From Stenotrophomonas raiganjensis (SeqCode) (GTDB taxonomy: Bacteria; Pseudomonadota; Gammaproteobacteria; Xanthomonadales; Xanthomonadaceae), in contig NZ_JAUTXR010000180.1 of the NCBI RefSeq assembly GCF_030658505.1, forward strand, positions 186,001 to 250,000: 64,000 nucleotides of DNA, written 5' to 3'. Position 1 is the first letter of the stretch. Every line of letters begins with the position of its first letter. The notes beneath the pieces were generated by a model. That model ran no database searches. It was not told the DNA's origin and saw nothing but the letters and a program-made list of their open reading frames with translations. The translations under genes and the position numbers were made by a program. Positions 28,258-39,385 of the stretch are shown piece by piece.

Positions 28258-29349
28258 TTAGTTCTGGACGTTCAGCTCGGTACGACGGTTCTTGGCGCGA
28301 CCTTCCGGGTTGTCCGAACCATCCGGGTTGGTGTTCGGAGCAATCGGACGGCTCTCGCCGTAGCCGATCGGGCCGACCAGGCGACCGGCGTCAACGCCGT
28401 TCTTGGTCAGGTAGTTGTACACGGCGGTAGCACGACGCTCCGACAGCTTCTGGTTGTAAGCGTCGGTACCCTTCGAGTCGGTGTGACCGGCGACTTCAAC
28501 GCGCAGATCCGGGTAACGCTTCAGGATCTCGGTGGCTTCGCTCAGGATCGCCACGGCGTCCGGACGCAGGTTCGACTTGTCGAAGTCGAAGTTGACGCCC
28601 TTCAGGTCGATGGAGACCGGCACCGGGCAACCGTCCGGACCGATGGTCTGACCCGGCTGCGAGTTCGGGCACTTGTCGTCGCAGTTGTTGACGCCGTCGC
28701 CGTCGTCATCCAGGTCGGCGCAGCTCGGGGCAACCGGAGCCGGAGCCGGAGCAGCCGCGACCGGAGCCGGGCCCAGCGGGATCACGACGCCGACCGAAGC
28801 CAGCACGTCACCGAACCAGTCTTCCTTCGGAGCGGCAACGCTCTGGTCGTCGAAGTCAGCGCGGTAGGCCACTTCGGCGCGGACAGCAACGCGCTTTTCG
28901 AAGGTGGTCTGCAGGCCGACGCCCAGCTTGGCGGCAACGTTGCCGTCCTTACGCTGGCGCGGACCATTGGCATTCAGCGCCGGGTACTCTTCTTCCGACT
29001 TCTGGTAGCCCAGGCCACCGACGATGTACGGGTTCCAGCCGCGGCCTTCCTTGATGAAGTGGCGACGCAGGTCCAGCGAGACGCCGTACTGCGACCAGTT
29101 CAGGTCCTTGTTCGAATCGAAGTTCGGGTTCTGATAGTTCAGCTCACCGTCCAGCGACCAGTTCGGGCTGATGAACTTGCCCAGGCCCAGGGTCACGAAC
29201 GGAGCGTCATTGGTCAGACGGTCGCTGTCCTGGAAGTTGAAGCCGGCCGAACCGGTCAGGTACCAGCGGTCATCGAACTCCTGCGCCGAAGCTGCCTGGG
29301 CAAAAGCCAGGCCGCCCAGCAGCGCGGCAGTAAGGATCTTCTTGTTCAT
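28258..29349 (-). CDS. ompA: OmpA family outer-membrane protein
   Basis: A 363-residue porin-like protein. Signal peptide 1-22 (MNKKILTAALLGG to ASAQ); an eight-strand barrel to about 195; a Pro/Ala linker (about 198-212); a short thrombospondin-3-like calcium segment DLDDDGDGVNNCDDKCPNSQ; then a C-terminal peptidoglycan-binding OmpA domain (about 245-360) with VEVAGHTDSKGTDAYNQKLS and the conserved RRTELNV end. It tethers the outer membrane to peptidoglycan. The ATG at 29349 follows AGGAGCT. The spaced Cys in the TSP3 segment is shared with P. aeruginosa OprF-like proteins. Confidence 0.95.
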   Translation of the reverse strand: MNKKILTAALLGGLAFAQAASAQEFDDRWYLTGSAGFNFQDSDRLTNDAPFVTLGLGKFISPNWSLDGELNYQNPNFDSNKDLNWSQYGVSLDLRRHFIKEGRGWNPYIVGGLGYQKSEEEYPALNANGPRQRKDGNVAAKLGVGLQTTFEKRVAVRAEVAYRADFDDQSVAAPKEDWFGDVLASVGVVIPLGPAPVAAAPAPAPVAPSCADLDDDGDGVNNCDDKCPNSQPGQTIGPDGCPVPVSIDLKGVNFDFDKSNLRPDAVAILSEATEILKRYPDLRVEVAGHTDSKGTDAYNQKLSERRATAVYNYLTKNGVDAGRLVGPIGYGESRPIAPNTNPDGSDNPEGRAKNRRTELNVQN

Positions 29350-29706
29350 TGAGTACAGCTCCTATTTCGGGGGTATGAAACCGGTAGAGGCATGGGCCAG
29401 CACAAGTGCGTCGATGTACGACAGCCGATTCAGCACGCCACCGCCGCGAACATTATGCTCAGGCGGGTGAAGGCCATGTTAACAGTCCCGTAACATGTGA
29501 AGTGTTGCGCCCGACCGTCCACCGGTCCGACGTTGAAACCCTATACAGGATGATGAAAATCCGCAAGACCCTCACGCTGCAAGGGTTTGACGGGGTTTAG
29601 GTGGAGAAAACGACATATTGCGCAACGCGCCGCATCGGACGGTTCAGCCTGTTTGCGGAAAGGTGAGGAACCTTATGATGGACTCACGAACCCAGCCGGA
29701 GCCGAG
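29350..29706. other. Divergent intergenic region, ompA leader and promoter
   Basis: This 357-bp gap lies between divergent ompA and the alcohol-dehydrogenase-like gene. On the minus strand TTAACA (29482-29477) and CATAAT (29457-29452) with a 19-bp spacer form a weak promoter candidate, giving ompA a leader of about 95 nt. No ORF, repeat or tRNA-like structure is convincing. Confidence 0.4.
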
Positions 29707-30726
29707 ATGAAAGCCGTCGCCCTGAGTCGTGAATCCGCCCCTGCACTGCGCGATGTCCACCTGCCCCCGCCGCTGCCTCCGCAGGGTCGCGACCTGCTGA
29801 TCCGGGTCGAAGCGGTCTCGGTCAATCCGGTCGATGGCAAACAGCGCGCGGCCACTGATCCGGCCACGCTCGAGGTACCCCGCGTGCTCGGCTGGGACGC
29901 GTCGGGCGTGGTCGAGGCAATCGGCGAAGAGGCCAGCCTGTTCGCCTCCGGTGACGAGGTCTATTACGCCGGCGACGTCACTCGCCCAGGCTGCAATGCG
30001 CAGTACCATTGGGTGGATGAACGCCTGGTCGCACGCAAGCCGACCACGCTGGATTTCGCTGAGGCCGCCGCCCTGCCGCTGACCACGCTCACCGCATGGG
30101 AACTGCTGTTCCAGCGCATGCCGTTGCAGTTGGATGACCGCCGTCATGCCGGCCAGCGCCTGCTGGTGATCGGCGGTGCGGGGGGCGTCGGATCGATGGC
30201 GATCCAGCTGGCCCGCCATGCCGGCTTCGAGGTGATCGCCACCGCCTCCCGCGAGTCTTCTTCCAACTGGTGCCGGCAGATGGGGGCCCAGCACGTGGTC
30301 GACCACAGCCAGCCACTGCGGCCTCAGTTGCAGGCGTTGGGCGTGGACACGGTACAGGTCGCCCTCAACCTGGCCGACACCGACCACTACTGGGATGAAC
30401 TGGGCCAGCTGCTGGCACCGCAGGGCCATGTCGGCCTGATCGTCGAACCGCGCGGCGCGCTGCGCATCGGTGATCCCTACAAGGCCAAGTGCATCGGCAT
30501 CCACTGGGAGTTCATGTTCGCGCGCTCGCGCTTCGCCACCGCCGACTGCATCGAGCAGCACCGCATCCTCAGCCGCGCGGCCAGCATGCTCGACGCAGGC
30601 CAGCTGCGTGGCACCCTCAGCGAAACGCTGGGCACGATCAACGCAGCGAATCTGGAGATCGCCCATCAGCGCCTGGCCAGCGGACGCACGCTTGGCAAGC
30701 TGGCACTGGCGGGCTGGGACGATTGA
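29707..30726 (+). CDS. Zinc-less medium-chain dehydrogenase (quinone oxidoreductase-like)
   Basis: A 339-residue NADPH-dependent oxidoreductase of the MDR superfamily. The GroES-like domain begins MKAVALSRESAPALRDV, with SVNPVDGKQR and GWDASGVVEAIG; the nucleotide loop is VIGGAGGVGSMAIQLAR near residue 155. The zinc-binding Cys/His set is absent, as in the ZADH_FabA/quinone oxidoreductase branch. ATG 29707 follows CCGGAG; the ORF opens earlier at 29587 but without family similarity. The substrate is unknown; it appears to be transcribed alone. Confidence 0.88.
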   Translation: MKAVALSRESAPALRDVHLPPPLPPQGRDLLIRVEAVSVNPVDGKQRAATDPATLEVPRVLGWDASGVVEAIGEEASLFASGDEVYYAGDVTRPGCNAQYHWVDERLVARKPTTLDFAEAAALPLTTLTAWELLFQRMPLQLDDRRHAGQRLLVIGGAGGVGSMAIQLARHAGFEVIATASRESSSNWCRQMGAQHVVDHSQPLRPQLQALGVDTVQVALNLADTDHYWDELGQLLAPQGHVGLIVEPRGALRIGDPYKAKCIGIHWEFMFARSRFATADCIEQHRILSRAASMLDAGQLRGTLSETLGTINAANLEIAHQRLASGRTLGKLALAGWDD

Positions 30727-30895
30727 GCCAGGCTGGAACGCCGATGTTCAGCCGAGCACGGGCCCGGCCTTGCAGAACAGCCACACCTGCAGGATCGACG
30801 TTGCCTGTAGCAGCGGATTGGCCGGCATCTGTATCTATGGAAATGACCAGATCGGATTTACGGTGGGGACAGATTCCCCTCCCCCCGAGTACCCC

Positions 30896-31525
30896 ATGCC
30901 CACTGCCCTTCCGCTGCGCCTGCTGCAACTGATCGCCGGCCTGTTCCTGTATGGCTTCGGCGCGTCACTGATGATCCGTGCCGCCATCGGCGTGGCGCCC
31001 TGGGATGTGCTGTCACAGGGCATCGCCGCGCAGACCCCGCTGTCGTTCGGCCTGGCCACCAACGTGATCGGTGCGCTGGTGCTGCTGCTGTGGTGGCCGC
31101 TGCGACAGAAGCCGGGCATCGGCACCGTCCTCAACGTCATGCTGATCGGCCCCTCCGCGCAGTTCGGCCTGTGGCTGTTGCCGCCGGCCGTCGGCCTGGG
31201 CTGGCAGCTGGCGATGTTCTGTGCCGGCATGCTGCTGGTTGCACTGGCCACCGGCCTCTACATCGGCGCCAAGCTGGGCCCCGGCCCGCGTGATGGCCTG
31301 ATGACCGGGCTGCACGCCCGCACCGGCTGGCCGATCTGGAAGGTGCGCAGCCTGATCGAGGGCAGCGTGTTGCTGCTGGGCTGGTGGCTGGGCGGCAATG
31401 TCGGCCTCGGCACGCTGGCTTTCGCGCTGCTGATCGGCCCGCTGTGCGGGGTGACGCTGGGCTGGTTCGGGATCGGTCGCGGCCCGGTTGTGCCGGCCAC
31501 TGCCCGGCAACCGCAATCGCCCTGA
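30896..31525 (+). CDS. YczE/YitT-type integral membrane protein
   Basis: A 209-residue protein with five to six transmembrane helices. LYGFGASLMIRAAIGVAPWDVLSQG and KLGPGPRDGLMTGL are the landmarks of the YczE/YyaS family, proposed to be transporters of unknown substrate. No good Shine-Dalgarno precedes the ATG (only CGAG). The upstream in-frame ORF extension from 30470 overlaps the dehydrogenase and is a shadow. Confidence 0.82.
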   Translation: MPTALPLRLLQLIAGLFLYGFGASLMIRAAIGVAPWDVLSQGIAAQTPLSFGLATNVIGALVLLLWWPLRQKPGIGTVLNVMLIGPSAQFGLWLLPPAVGLGWQLAMFCAGMLLVALATGLYIGAKLGPGPRDGLMTGLHARTGWPIWKVRSLIEGSVLLLGWWLGGNVGLGTLAFALLIGPLCGVTLGWFGIGRGPVVPATARQPQSP

Positions 31526-33694
<2,169 letters not shown>

Positions 33695-33992
33695 TCCGTG
33701 CCTGAATGGGGGACGGAATGTGATTTCCGTCACCTCTCCCGAACCTGAATGTCAAGCCGAGCGGTTCACGAAGCGTTCGGCTATGCCCCCCTACCTTGCG
33801 CCATCTTTCCGCTCACCAGCCAGTTTCCGGTGAGCCGGCGCAGCCCCCTCGATCGGTACTGATCGTTTCTTTTGGGGCTGCCCACGGGGCGGCCCCGATG
33901 GCCGCCTCCCCATGACGCCAAGTCGTACCCCGCCTCCTGTCGCCCCCGCGGCCGGAACCGGAGGGTGCGGCCCATACGGAGCAAGGAGTTAT
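33695..33992. other. Intergenic region with hairpins
   Basis: No ORF is supported. GCTCACC-(11 nt)-GGTGAGC near 33808-33834 forms a stem after fadH without a T run. A second GC-rich inverted repeat, GGGGC-rich, lies near 33874-33897. AAGGAG at 33983-33988 belongs to the next gene. Confidence 0.4.
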
Positions 33993-34451
33993 ATGAAACT
34001 GGCCTGGATTCTCTGGCTGTCGCAGTTGCTGCCGCAGCCGGCCGCAGATTCATTGTGTTTGAGCACCACCGTTTACCTGGAAGCCCGCGACCAGACCCTG
34101 CGTGGCCAGCAGGCCGTCGCCGAGGTCGCCCTGCGCCGTCTCGACAGTGGCCTGTGGGGCGATTCGATGTGCCAGGTGGTTACCGCACGCAAGCAGTTCG
34201 CACCGACCATCGTTTCCCCCGGCACCCAGCTGGGCAACGACGCGGCCTGGAGCGAGGCCATGAACGTGGCTTTCGACGCCGAGCGCAACTGGGCGCTGCC
34301 GGCCGGCGAGCGCCGCGAGATCGTGCCCGGCGCCAGCCACTTCGCGGCGCTGTCCATCGCCAGCCCGAACTGGCGCAATGCCTACCAGGTGGCCACCATC
34401 GGCGATCACACCTTCTACAAGGTGCAGAACCTCAAGCCGCGCCAGTCGTAA
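33993..34451 (+). CDS. SleB-like cell wall hydrolase
   Basis: A 152-residue exported hydrolase. A short signal peptide (MKLAWILWLSQLLPQPAA) precedes CLSTTVYLEARDQTLRGQQAVAEVALRR, the Hydrolase_2 (SleB) start, where the Glu in LEAR is the probable catalytic acid. Relatives are lytic transglycosylases or muramidases that cut peptidoglycan. AAGGAG at 33983-33988 with 4-nt spacing fixes the ATG at 33993. A frame start at 33912 would put 27 extra residues before the signal peptide and is rejected. Confidence 0.85.
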   Translation: MKLAWILWLSQLLPQPAADSLCLSTTVYLEARDQTLRGQQAVAEVALRRLDSGLWGDSMCQVVTARKQFAPTIVSPGTQLGNDAAWSEAMNVAFDAERNWALPAGERREIVPGASHFAALSIASPNWRNAYQVATIGDHTFYKVQNLKPRQS

Positions 34452-34535
34452 CGATCCGTGCCGGCGGCAGCATTGCCGCCCGCCGCCAGGCTCTGGGATA
34501 GTGGGCGTTTCCCGCCCGCATCACCTGGAGTTCCC

Positions 34536-35147
34536 ATGAAGCTGTACAGCAAGCCCGGTGCCTGTTCCACCGCCGACCACATCGCCCTGCAGTGGACCGG
34601 CCAGCCGTTCGAGGTTGAACTGCTGAACAAGGACACCCTGAAGGGTCCGGAATTCCTCAAGATCAATCCGGCCGGTGCCGTCCCCGCGCTGGTCGACGGC
34701 GACTTCGTGCTGCTGCAGAACGCTGCGATCATGGGCTACATCGCCGACAGCTTCCCGCAGGCCGGCCTCGGCGGTGATGGCAGCCCGCGCCAGCGCGCCG
34801 AAGCCACCCGCTGGCTGGCCTTCGTCAATTCCGACGTGCATCCGGCCTTCTCACCGCTGTTCGCGCCGGGCAAGTTCATTGCCGACGAAGGCCAGTACGA
34901 CGCGATCCGCGCCGCCGCGCACAAGCGCCTGCGTGGCCTGTTCGAGACCGCCGACAGGCAGCTGGCCGACAAGCCCTGGCTGGCCGGCTTCCGCAGCTTC
35001 GCTGACCCGTACTTCTACATCACCCTGCGCTGGGCCGCCGGCACCAAGGTCGACCTGTCCGGCCTGGACAACCTGGCCGCCTACAAGGCGCGCATGGACG
35101 CCGATGCCGGCGTGCAGGCCGTACTGAAGGCTGAAGGCCTGGCCTGA
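34536..35147 (+). CDS. Glutathione S-transferase, beta class-like
   Basis: A 203-residue cytoplasmic enzyme conjugating glutathione to electrophiles. The N-terminal thioredoxin domain starts MKLYSKPGACSTADHIAL, where Cys10 is the beta-class catalytic residue. NPAGAVPALVDGDFVLLQNAAI and the helical domain ending VQAVLKAEGLA follow. Length matches P. mirabilis GST B1-1 (203). GGAG precedes the ATG at 34536. Confidence 0.93.
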   Translation: MKLYSKPGACSTADHIALQWTGQPFEVELLNKDTLKGPEFLKINPAGAVPALVDGDFVLLQNAAIMGYIADSFPQAGLGGDGSPRQRAEATRWLAFVNSDVHPAFSPLFAPGKFIADEGQYDAIRAAAHKRLRGLFETADRQLADKPWLAGFRSFADPYFYITLRWAAGTKVDLSGLDNLAAYKARMDADAGVQAVLKAEGLA

Positions 35148-35164
35148 CGCCACCGGCCACCAAG

Positions 35165-35205
35165 CGGGGGGCGGATCCGTCTGCGCAGCAGGCGGCTCTG
35201 CCCCC
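35165..35205. terminator. Possible terminator between convergent genes
   Basis: GGGGGGC (35165-35171) pairs with GCCCCCC (35199-35205) around a 27-nt partly paired loop. There is no T tract, so this is weak. It lies between the convergent GST and suppressor-of-fused genes. Confidence 0.35.
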
Positions 35206-35224
35206 CTCGGCTCCAACGGGGTGA

Positions 35225-36280
35225 TCAACCGATCTGGCGGATCACCTCACCCTTGGCATCGCGCAGGTAGGTCGGCACCACGTCGATGCGCAGCGCCCCG
35301 GCCACCGGGTAGATGCCACGCTCGGCACGCACGCCGGCCAGGGCGCGCAGCCCCGCCTCGTCCAGTGCCCAGCGCGCGCTGTCGTCCGATACCTCGCCGG
35401 TTTCACCGCGCGCGGCCGGAATGAACTCCCACTGCCGCTCGCGGCTGACCAGTTCCAGCGATTTGCCGTGGCGCAGGCGCAGCGGCAGCAGTTCGCACAC
35501 GCTGGCGACCTGGCCCGCGCCGAGCACCAGCGTGGTGACGCCGGCCTCCTGCCGCCAGTCCAACGTCTCGATGAACAGCATGCCGGTGCTGGAGCCCTCG
35601 CGCTCGCTGCCCGCCTGCACCTGTGTGGCCAGTGCCGGATCCTGCAGCAGGTTGCCGCGATGCAGGTCGCTGATCCACAGCGGCATCGCCGGCTGCAGCG
35701 CCTGCAGCACGCCGCGCGTCGACCAGCGCTTGACCGCTTCCATCTCCTCATCGGTCAGCCCGACCAGCTGCAGGAACTGCAGGTGGCCATTGGCGGTGCC
35801 GCGCGCAGGCAACTGCGGGTCGGCAATGAAGGCCAGATGGCACAGCCGGGTATTGGTCTCCAGCGCAATCGGGCCATTGGCATTGAGGTGATGGCCATCC
35901 TCGAACACGTTGCCACTGCCGAACACATAGCGCGCCAGATTCTGCAGCAGGTTCATCGGCCACACCGGCGGCGTGCTCCCGGCGTTCTCACCGGCTTCGG
36001 CAGCGAGGCGGAAGGTCAGCTCGAAACCATAGCCGCTGGCGGCGGCATCACTGCTCTCCTTGGTGTACAGCTCGGAGAATCCATAGGTGACGTAGTGCCA
36101 ATGCGGTACCGGCGCATCCGCCCAGTACACACTGATGCCATCGAGCGGATCCTGGCCGCCCAGCGTGTACGGAAGCGCGGTACCGTAGTGACGCGGCTTC
36201 TGCCCGGCATACAGTGGCGCCAGCGCCGCATTGATCGCGTCCCAGCCGGGGGTATCGGTGTCGTCGTGGTCGTCCTGCAC
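35225..36280 (-). CDS. Suppressor-of-fused domain protein
   Basis: A 351-residue protein. The N-terminal two thirds match the SUFU domain: WDAINAALAPLYAGQKPRHYGT, PLDGISVYWADAPVPHWHYVTYGFSELY and FELTFRL. Bacterial SUFU proteins are often immunity-type proteins in polymorphic-toxin loci, but none of that context is present here. No signal peptide. AAGGAG six bases before GTG 36280 gives the start; a GTG at 36313 is in frame. It lies 46 nt after a hypothetical gene, probably one operon. Confidence 0.82.
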   Translation of the reverse strand: MQDDHDDTDTPGWDAINAALAPLYAGQKPRHYGTALPYTLGGQDPLDGISVYWADAPVPHWHYVTYGFSELYTKESSDAAASGYGFELTFRLAAEAGENAGSTPPVWPMNLLQNLARYVFGSGNVFEDGHHLNANGPIALETNTRLCHLAFIADPQLPARGTANGHLQFLQLVGLTDEEMEAVKRWSTRGVLQALQPAMPLWISDLHRGNLLQDPALATQVQAGSEREGSSTGMLFIETLDWRQEAGVTTLVLGAGQVASVCELLPLRLRHGKSLELVSRERQWEFIPAARGETGEVSDDSARWALDEAGLRALAGVRAERGIYPVAGALRIDVVPTYLRDAKGEVIRQIG

Positions 36281-36326
36281 GCGGGACTCCTTGTGGGAAA
36301 GTGAACCGATCACTTTACGCGGTGGC

Positions 36327-36830
36327 TCAAGCCTGCACGACCTCTTTGCCAGCGTTCACCACGGCCGCCTGGGTTTCCTGCCACCAGCGCTGCGCCAGCG
36401 CCGGGCTGCGCGCCTTGCCCACCGCCGCCAGCAATTCCGGACACAGGCGCTCCAACGCCAGTGCATCGGCGCAGCGTTCGATCTTCAGCTGCATGAAATA
36501 GCCCTTCAGGCCGAGATGGCGACGAACGGCTTCGCTCATCGCGTCGTACAGTTGCTGGTACAACGCCGGGTCCTGTTCGCGGCCGGTACTGATGCCGCGC
36601 GCCGGCACGGATTCAGCACTGCCGCCGATCACTTCGATCAGGCCCTGCGCCGCCAGCTGCTCCAGTGCATCGGCCGGTGCGCGCAGGCCTTCGAACAGGC
36701 CGCGCAGTTCGGTGTCGTCGCGATGGCCATCGACCATCAGCAGGATTGAGCGCAGTGCCGCCGGCAGGCGCCGGCCACGGTCCTCGATTTCCTGACGGCC
36801 AGCAGCCGTCTTGGCGTGCAGCAATGCCAT
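36327..36830 (-). CDS. Conserved hypothetical protein
   Basis: A 167-residue protein without signal or membrane segments. The first half (MALLHAKTAAGRQEIEDRG, then LLMVDGHRDDTELRGLF and ALEQLAAQGLIEVI) looks like a winged-helix-type fold. The second half is helical with a lone Cys pair. GAGGGGGA precedes ATG 36830. It is the first gene of the pair with the SUFU gene. Function not recognised. Confidence 0.65.
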   Translation of the reverse strand: MALLHAKTAAGRQEIEDRGRRLPAALRSILLMVDGHRDDTELRGLFEGLRAPADALEQLAAQGLIEVIGGSAESVPARGISTGREQDPALYQQLYDAMSEAVRRHLGLKGYFMQLKIERCADALALERLCPELLAAVGKARSPALAQRWWQETQAAVVNAGKEVVQA

Positions 36831-36976
36831 TGCATCCCCCTCCCTTGATGCGCCATGCCAGCGCGCCCTTGCGGGCACGCTCCCCTTTGTGCCATCCCCG
36901 GACGGCACGCGCCTTCCCCGGCGCGCGCCGCCTGTTGCAGGTCGATGACAGGCCGAGCTTAGCGCAAGTGCACGGG

Positions 36977-37041
36977 GTAGTGCCGGCCGCTGGCCGGCAA
37001 CCTCGGGACTGAGGGGGGTGCCGGCCGGCGGCCGGCACTAC
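36977..37041. repeat. REPIN (GTAGTGCCGGCC type)
   Basis: GTAG plus TGCCGGCC-GC-TGGCCGGCA at 36977-36999 and the inverted repeat TGCCGGCC-GGC-GGCCGGCA plus CTAC ending 37041. The same type recurs at 46197-46260. It begins just before the prpE stop. Confidence 0.85.
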
Positions 37042-37045
37042 CGGC

Positions 37046-38926
37046 TCAGCGGCCCAGCGCGCGGCGGATCTCCTCCAGCGCACCGGGGTCGTCCAGCGTC
37101 GACAGGTCACCCGGGTCGCGCTGCTCGGCCAGTGCCTGCAATGAACGCCGCAGCAGCTTGCCCGAGCGGGTCTTGGGCAGCGCATTGACCACGTGCACAT
37201 GCGCCGGGCGCGCCACCGCACCAAGCGAAGTCGTCACCGTGGCCATCATCTCGGCCACCACCGGCGCCGGGTCCTCGCCATTCAGGCCCTGCTTGAGGGT
37301 GACGAACACCAGCGGCACCTGCCCCTTCAGTTCGTCCTTGACCCCGATCACCGCCGCCTCGGCCACGCGCGGATGACTGGAAATGGCCTCCTCGATCTCG
37401 CGCGTGCCCAGCCGATGCCCAGCCACGTTGATCACATCGTCAGTGCGCCCCAGGATGAAGGTGTAGCCATCGTCATCGCGGATCGCCCAGTCAAGCGAGC
37501 TGTACAGCAGTTCCTTGAAGTGGCTGAAGTAGCTCTGCAGGAAGCGGCTGTCATCATTCCACACCGTGCTCATGCAGCCCGGCGGCAACGGCGGCGACAC
37601 CACCAGCACGCCCTTCTGCCCCGGCGCGACTTCCTCACCGGTGTTCTCGTCGATCACCTTCATCCGGTAACCGAGATTGGGGAATCCGGGTGAGCCGAAG
37701 CGCACCGGCTTCATCTCCAGGCCTGGCAGCAGCGTCAGCGCCGGCCAGCCGGTCTCGGTCTGCCAATAGTTGTCGATGATCGGCTTGCCGAGCGCTTCGC
37801 TGATCCAGTGCGCGGTCGGTTCGTCCAGCGGCTCGCCGGCCAGGAACAGGTACTTCAGCGCGCGCAGGTCGTGGCGATGGATGAAGTCCGCGTCGTGTTT
37901 TTTCAGCACGCGGATGGCGGTGGGTGACGAGAACATCGTGCGCACGTTGTACTGCTCGCACAGCGCCCACCAGATGCCCGGGTCCGGATTCGTCGGCAGC
38001 CCTTCGTACAGCAACGAGGTGCAGCCACCGATCAGCGGACCGTACACGTTGTAGGAGTGGCCCACGGCCCAGCCGACATCGGACGTGGAGAACATCACCT
38101 GGCCCGGCTTGCAGTCGAACACGGTCTCCATCGACTGCGCCATCGCCACCGCGTAGCCACCGACATCGCGCTGCACGCCCTTCGGCTTGCCGGTGGTGCC
38201 GGAGGTGTACAGCAGGTAGCTCGGCTCACTCGCTTCCAGCCATTGCACCGGCACGTCGACCTCACCGACCTGCGTACGCAGCGTGGCGTAGTCCACGTCG
38301 CGACCTGGCACGCGTGGTTCGGCGGCATCCAGCCCGCGCGACACGATCAGCACGTGCGGTGGTGGCGACATGGCTTCGGCGCAGGCGGCGTCAACCATCG
38401 GCTTGTAGGGAATCAGCTTGCCACCGCGCATGCCGGCATCGGCCGCGATCAGCAGCTTCGGCTTGGCGTCGTCAATGCGCAGCGCCAGGTTGTGCGCGGC
38501 GAAGCCTCCGAACACCACCGAATGCACCGCACCGATGCGCGCACAGGCCAGCATCGCGAACACGGCCTCGGCCATGTTCGGCATGTAGATCACCACGCGG
38601 TCGCCGTGGCCGACACCGAGGTGCTTGAGCACCGCGGCGAAGTCATTCACTTCGCGGTACAGCTGGCGATAGGTGATCTCGCGGGTGCTGTTGGTTTCGG
38701 TGGAAATCGCAACCAGTGCGAGCTGGTCGGCGCGCTCGGCCAGGTGGCGATCGACCGCGTTGTAGCAGAGATTGGTTTCGCCGCCGACGAACCAGCGCCG
38801 GAATGGCGGGTTGCTGTAGTCAAGCACCTGCTGCGGCGGTTTGTGCCAATGGATGCGCTTGGCTTCCTCGCCCCAGAAGGCCTCCGGCTCGTCGATCGAG
38901 CGACGGTAGGTTTCCTCGTAGTTCAT
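37046..38926 (-). CDS. prpE: Propionate-CoA ligase
   Basis: A 626-residue ANL-family enzyme activating propionate (or acetate) to its CoA ester via acyl-AMP. The AMP-binding loop is YTSGTTGKPKGVQRDVGGYA near residue 240; DNYWQTETGWP, GRTDDVINVAGHRLGTREIE and the C-terminal Lys in KTRSGKLLRR follow. The N-terminus (YRRSIDEPEAFWGEEAKRI) and overall length equal E. coli PrpE (628). No other prp genes are nearby, so it stands alone. Confidence 0.94.
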   Translation of the reverse strand: MNYEETYRRSIDEPEAFWGEEAKRIHWHKPPQQVLDYSNPPFRRWFVGGETNLCYNAVDRHLAERADQLALVAISTETNSTREITYRQLYREVNDFAAVLKHLGVGHGDRVVIYMPNMAEAVFAMLACARIGAVHSVVFGGFAAHNLALRIDDAKPKLLIAADAGMRGGKLIPYKPMVDAACAEAMSPPPHVLIVSRGLDAAEPRVPGRDVDYATLRTQVGEVDVPVQWLEASEPSYLLYTSGTTGKPKGVQRDVGGYAVAMAQSMETVFDCKPGQVMFSTSDVGWAVGHSYNVYGPLIGGCTSLLYEGLPTNPDPGIWWALCEQYNVRTMFSSPTAIRVLKKHDADFIHRHDLRALKYLFLAGEPLDEPTAHWISEALGKPIIDNYWQTETGWPALTLLPGLEMKPVRFGSPGFPNLGYRMKVIDENTGEEVAPGQKGVLVVSPPLPPGCMSTVWNDDSRFLQSYFSHFKELLYSSLDWAIRDDDGYTFILGRTDDVINVAGHRLGTREIEEAISSHPRVAEAAVIGVKDELKGQVPLVFVTLKQGLNGEDPAPVVAEMMATVTTSLGAVARPAHVHVVNALPKTRSGKLLRRSLQALAEQRDPGDLSTLDDPGALEEIRRALGR

Positions 38927-39020
38927 GACGCAGCCCTCCCAGACAAAGTCATGGGTTCGAGGATAGTCCGGCGCTGCCGCGCGGGCCGCCCTACCTTGGT
39001 AGGGGGTGGGGTTTTGTTCT

Positions 39021-39210
39021 GCAGGGCTTGCAGCCCTGCACCCGCAGAAGCCGAAGCAACAGCAGAAGCTGGCTTACTGGGGGATGGCGGGGTGGGTCCG
39101 GTGGCGGGAGACGCCGTAAACCCGTCCATGGGGGCTTGGCCGCGGCATCCATGCCGCGGACACTCCCGCCACCGGACCCACCCCGCCTTCGACAGATTCC
39201 GCGATCTGTC
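39021..39210 (+). repeat. Composite hairpin repeat, copy B (type I, forward)
   Basis: Order: hairpin GCAGGGC-TTGCA-GCCCTGC (39021-39039), a degenerate hexamer tract (39044-39072), a perfect 25-bp inverted repeat (39086-39110 with 39163-39187) around a core with ACGCCGTAAACCCGTCCATG and GCGGCATCC-ATGCCGC, then the end hairpin GACAGATTC-CGC-GATCTGTC (39191-39210). The gap between prpE and rluA (633 bp) holds this, SMAG repeats and copy C, and no ORF. Confidence 0.75.
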
Positions 39211-39233
39211 GGAACGGCATATTGTTCTGATCG

Positions 39234-39330
39234 GTGTCGACCTTGGTCGACACGGTAGATCCACGCCATGCGTGGATGATTCATTCGATATCTGACAGAA
39301 AGACCGTGTCGACCAAGGCCGATACCTACC
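39234..39330. repeat. SMAG-like repeats between copies B and C
   Basis: GTGTCGACC-TT-GGTCGACAC (39234-39253) precedes GTAG plus ATCCACGC-CAT-GCGTGGAT (39255-39277), and a third repeat, GTGTCGACC-AA-GGCCGATAC followed by CTACC, ends at 39330. They form the centre of the B/C inverted structure. Confidence 0.7.
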
Positions 39331-39385
39331 AACAGCTGCGCGGAACAACGGCCACCGTTACCAACAGCCGAGTGAACCTGTCGAA

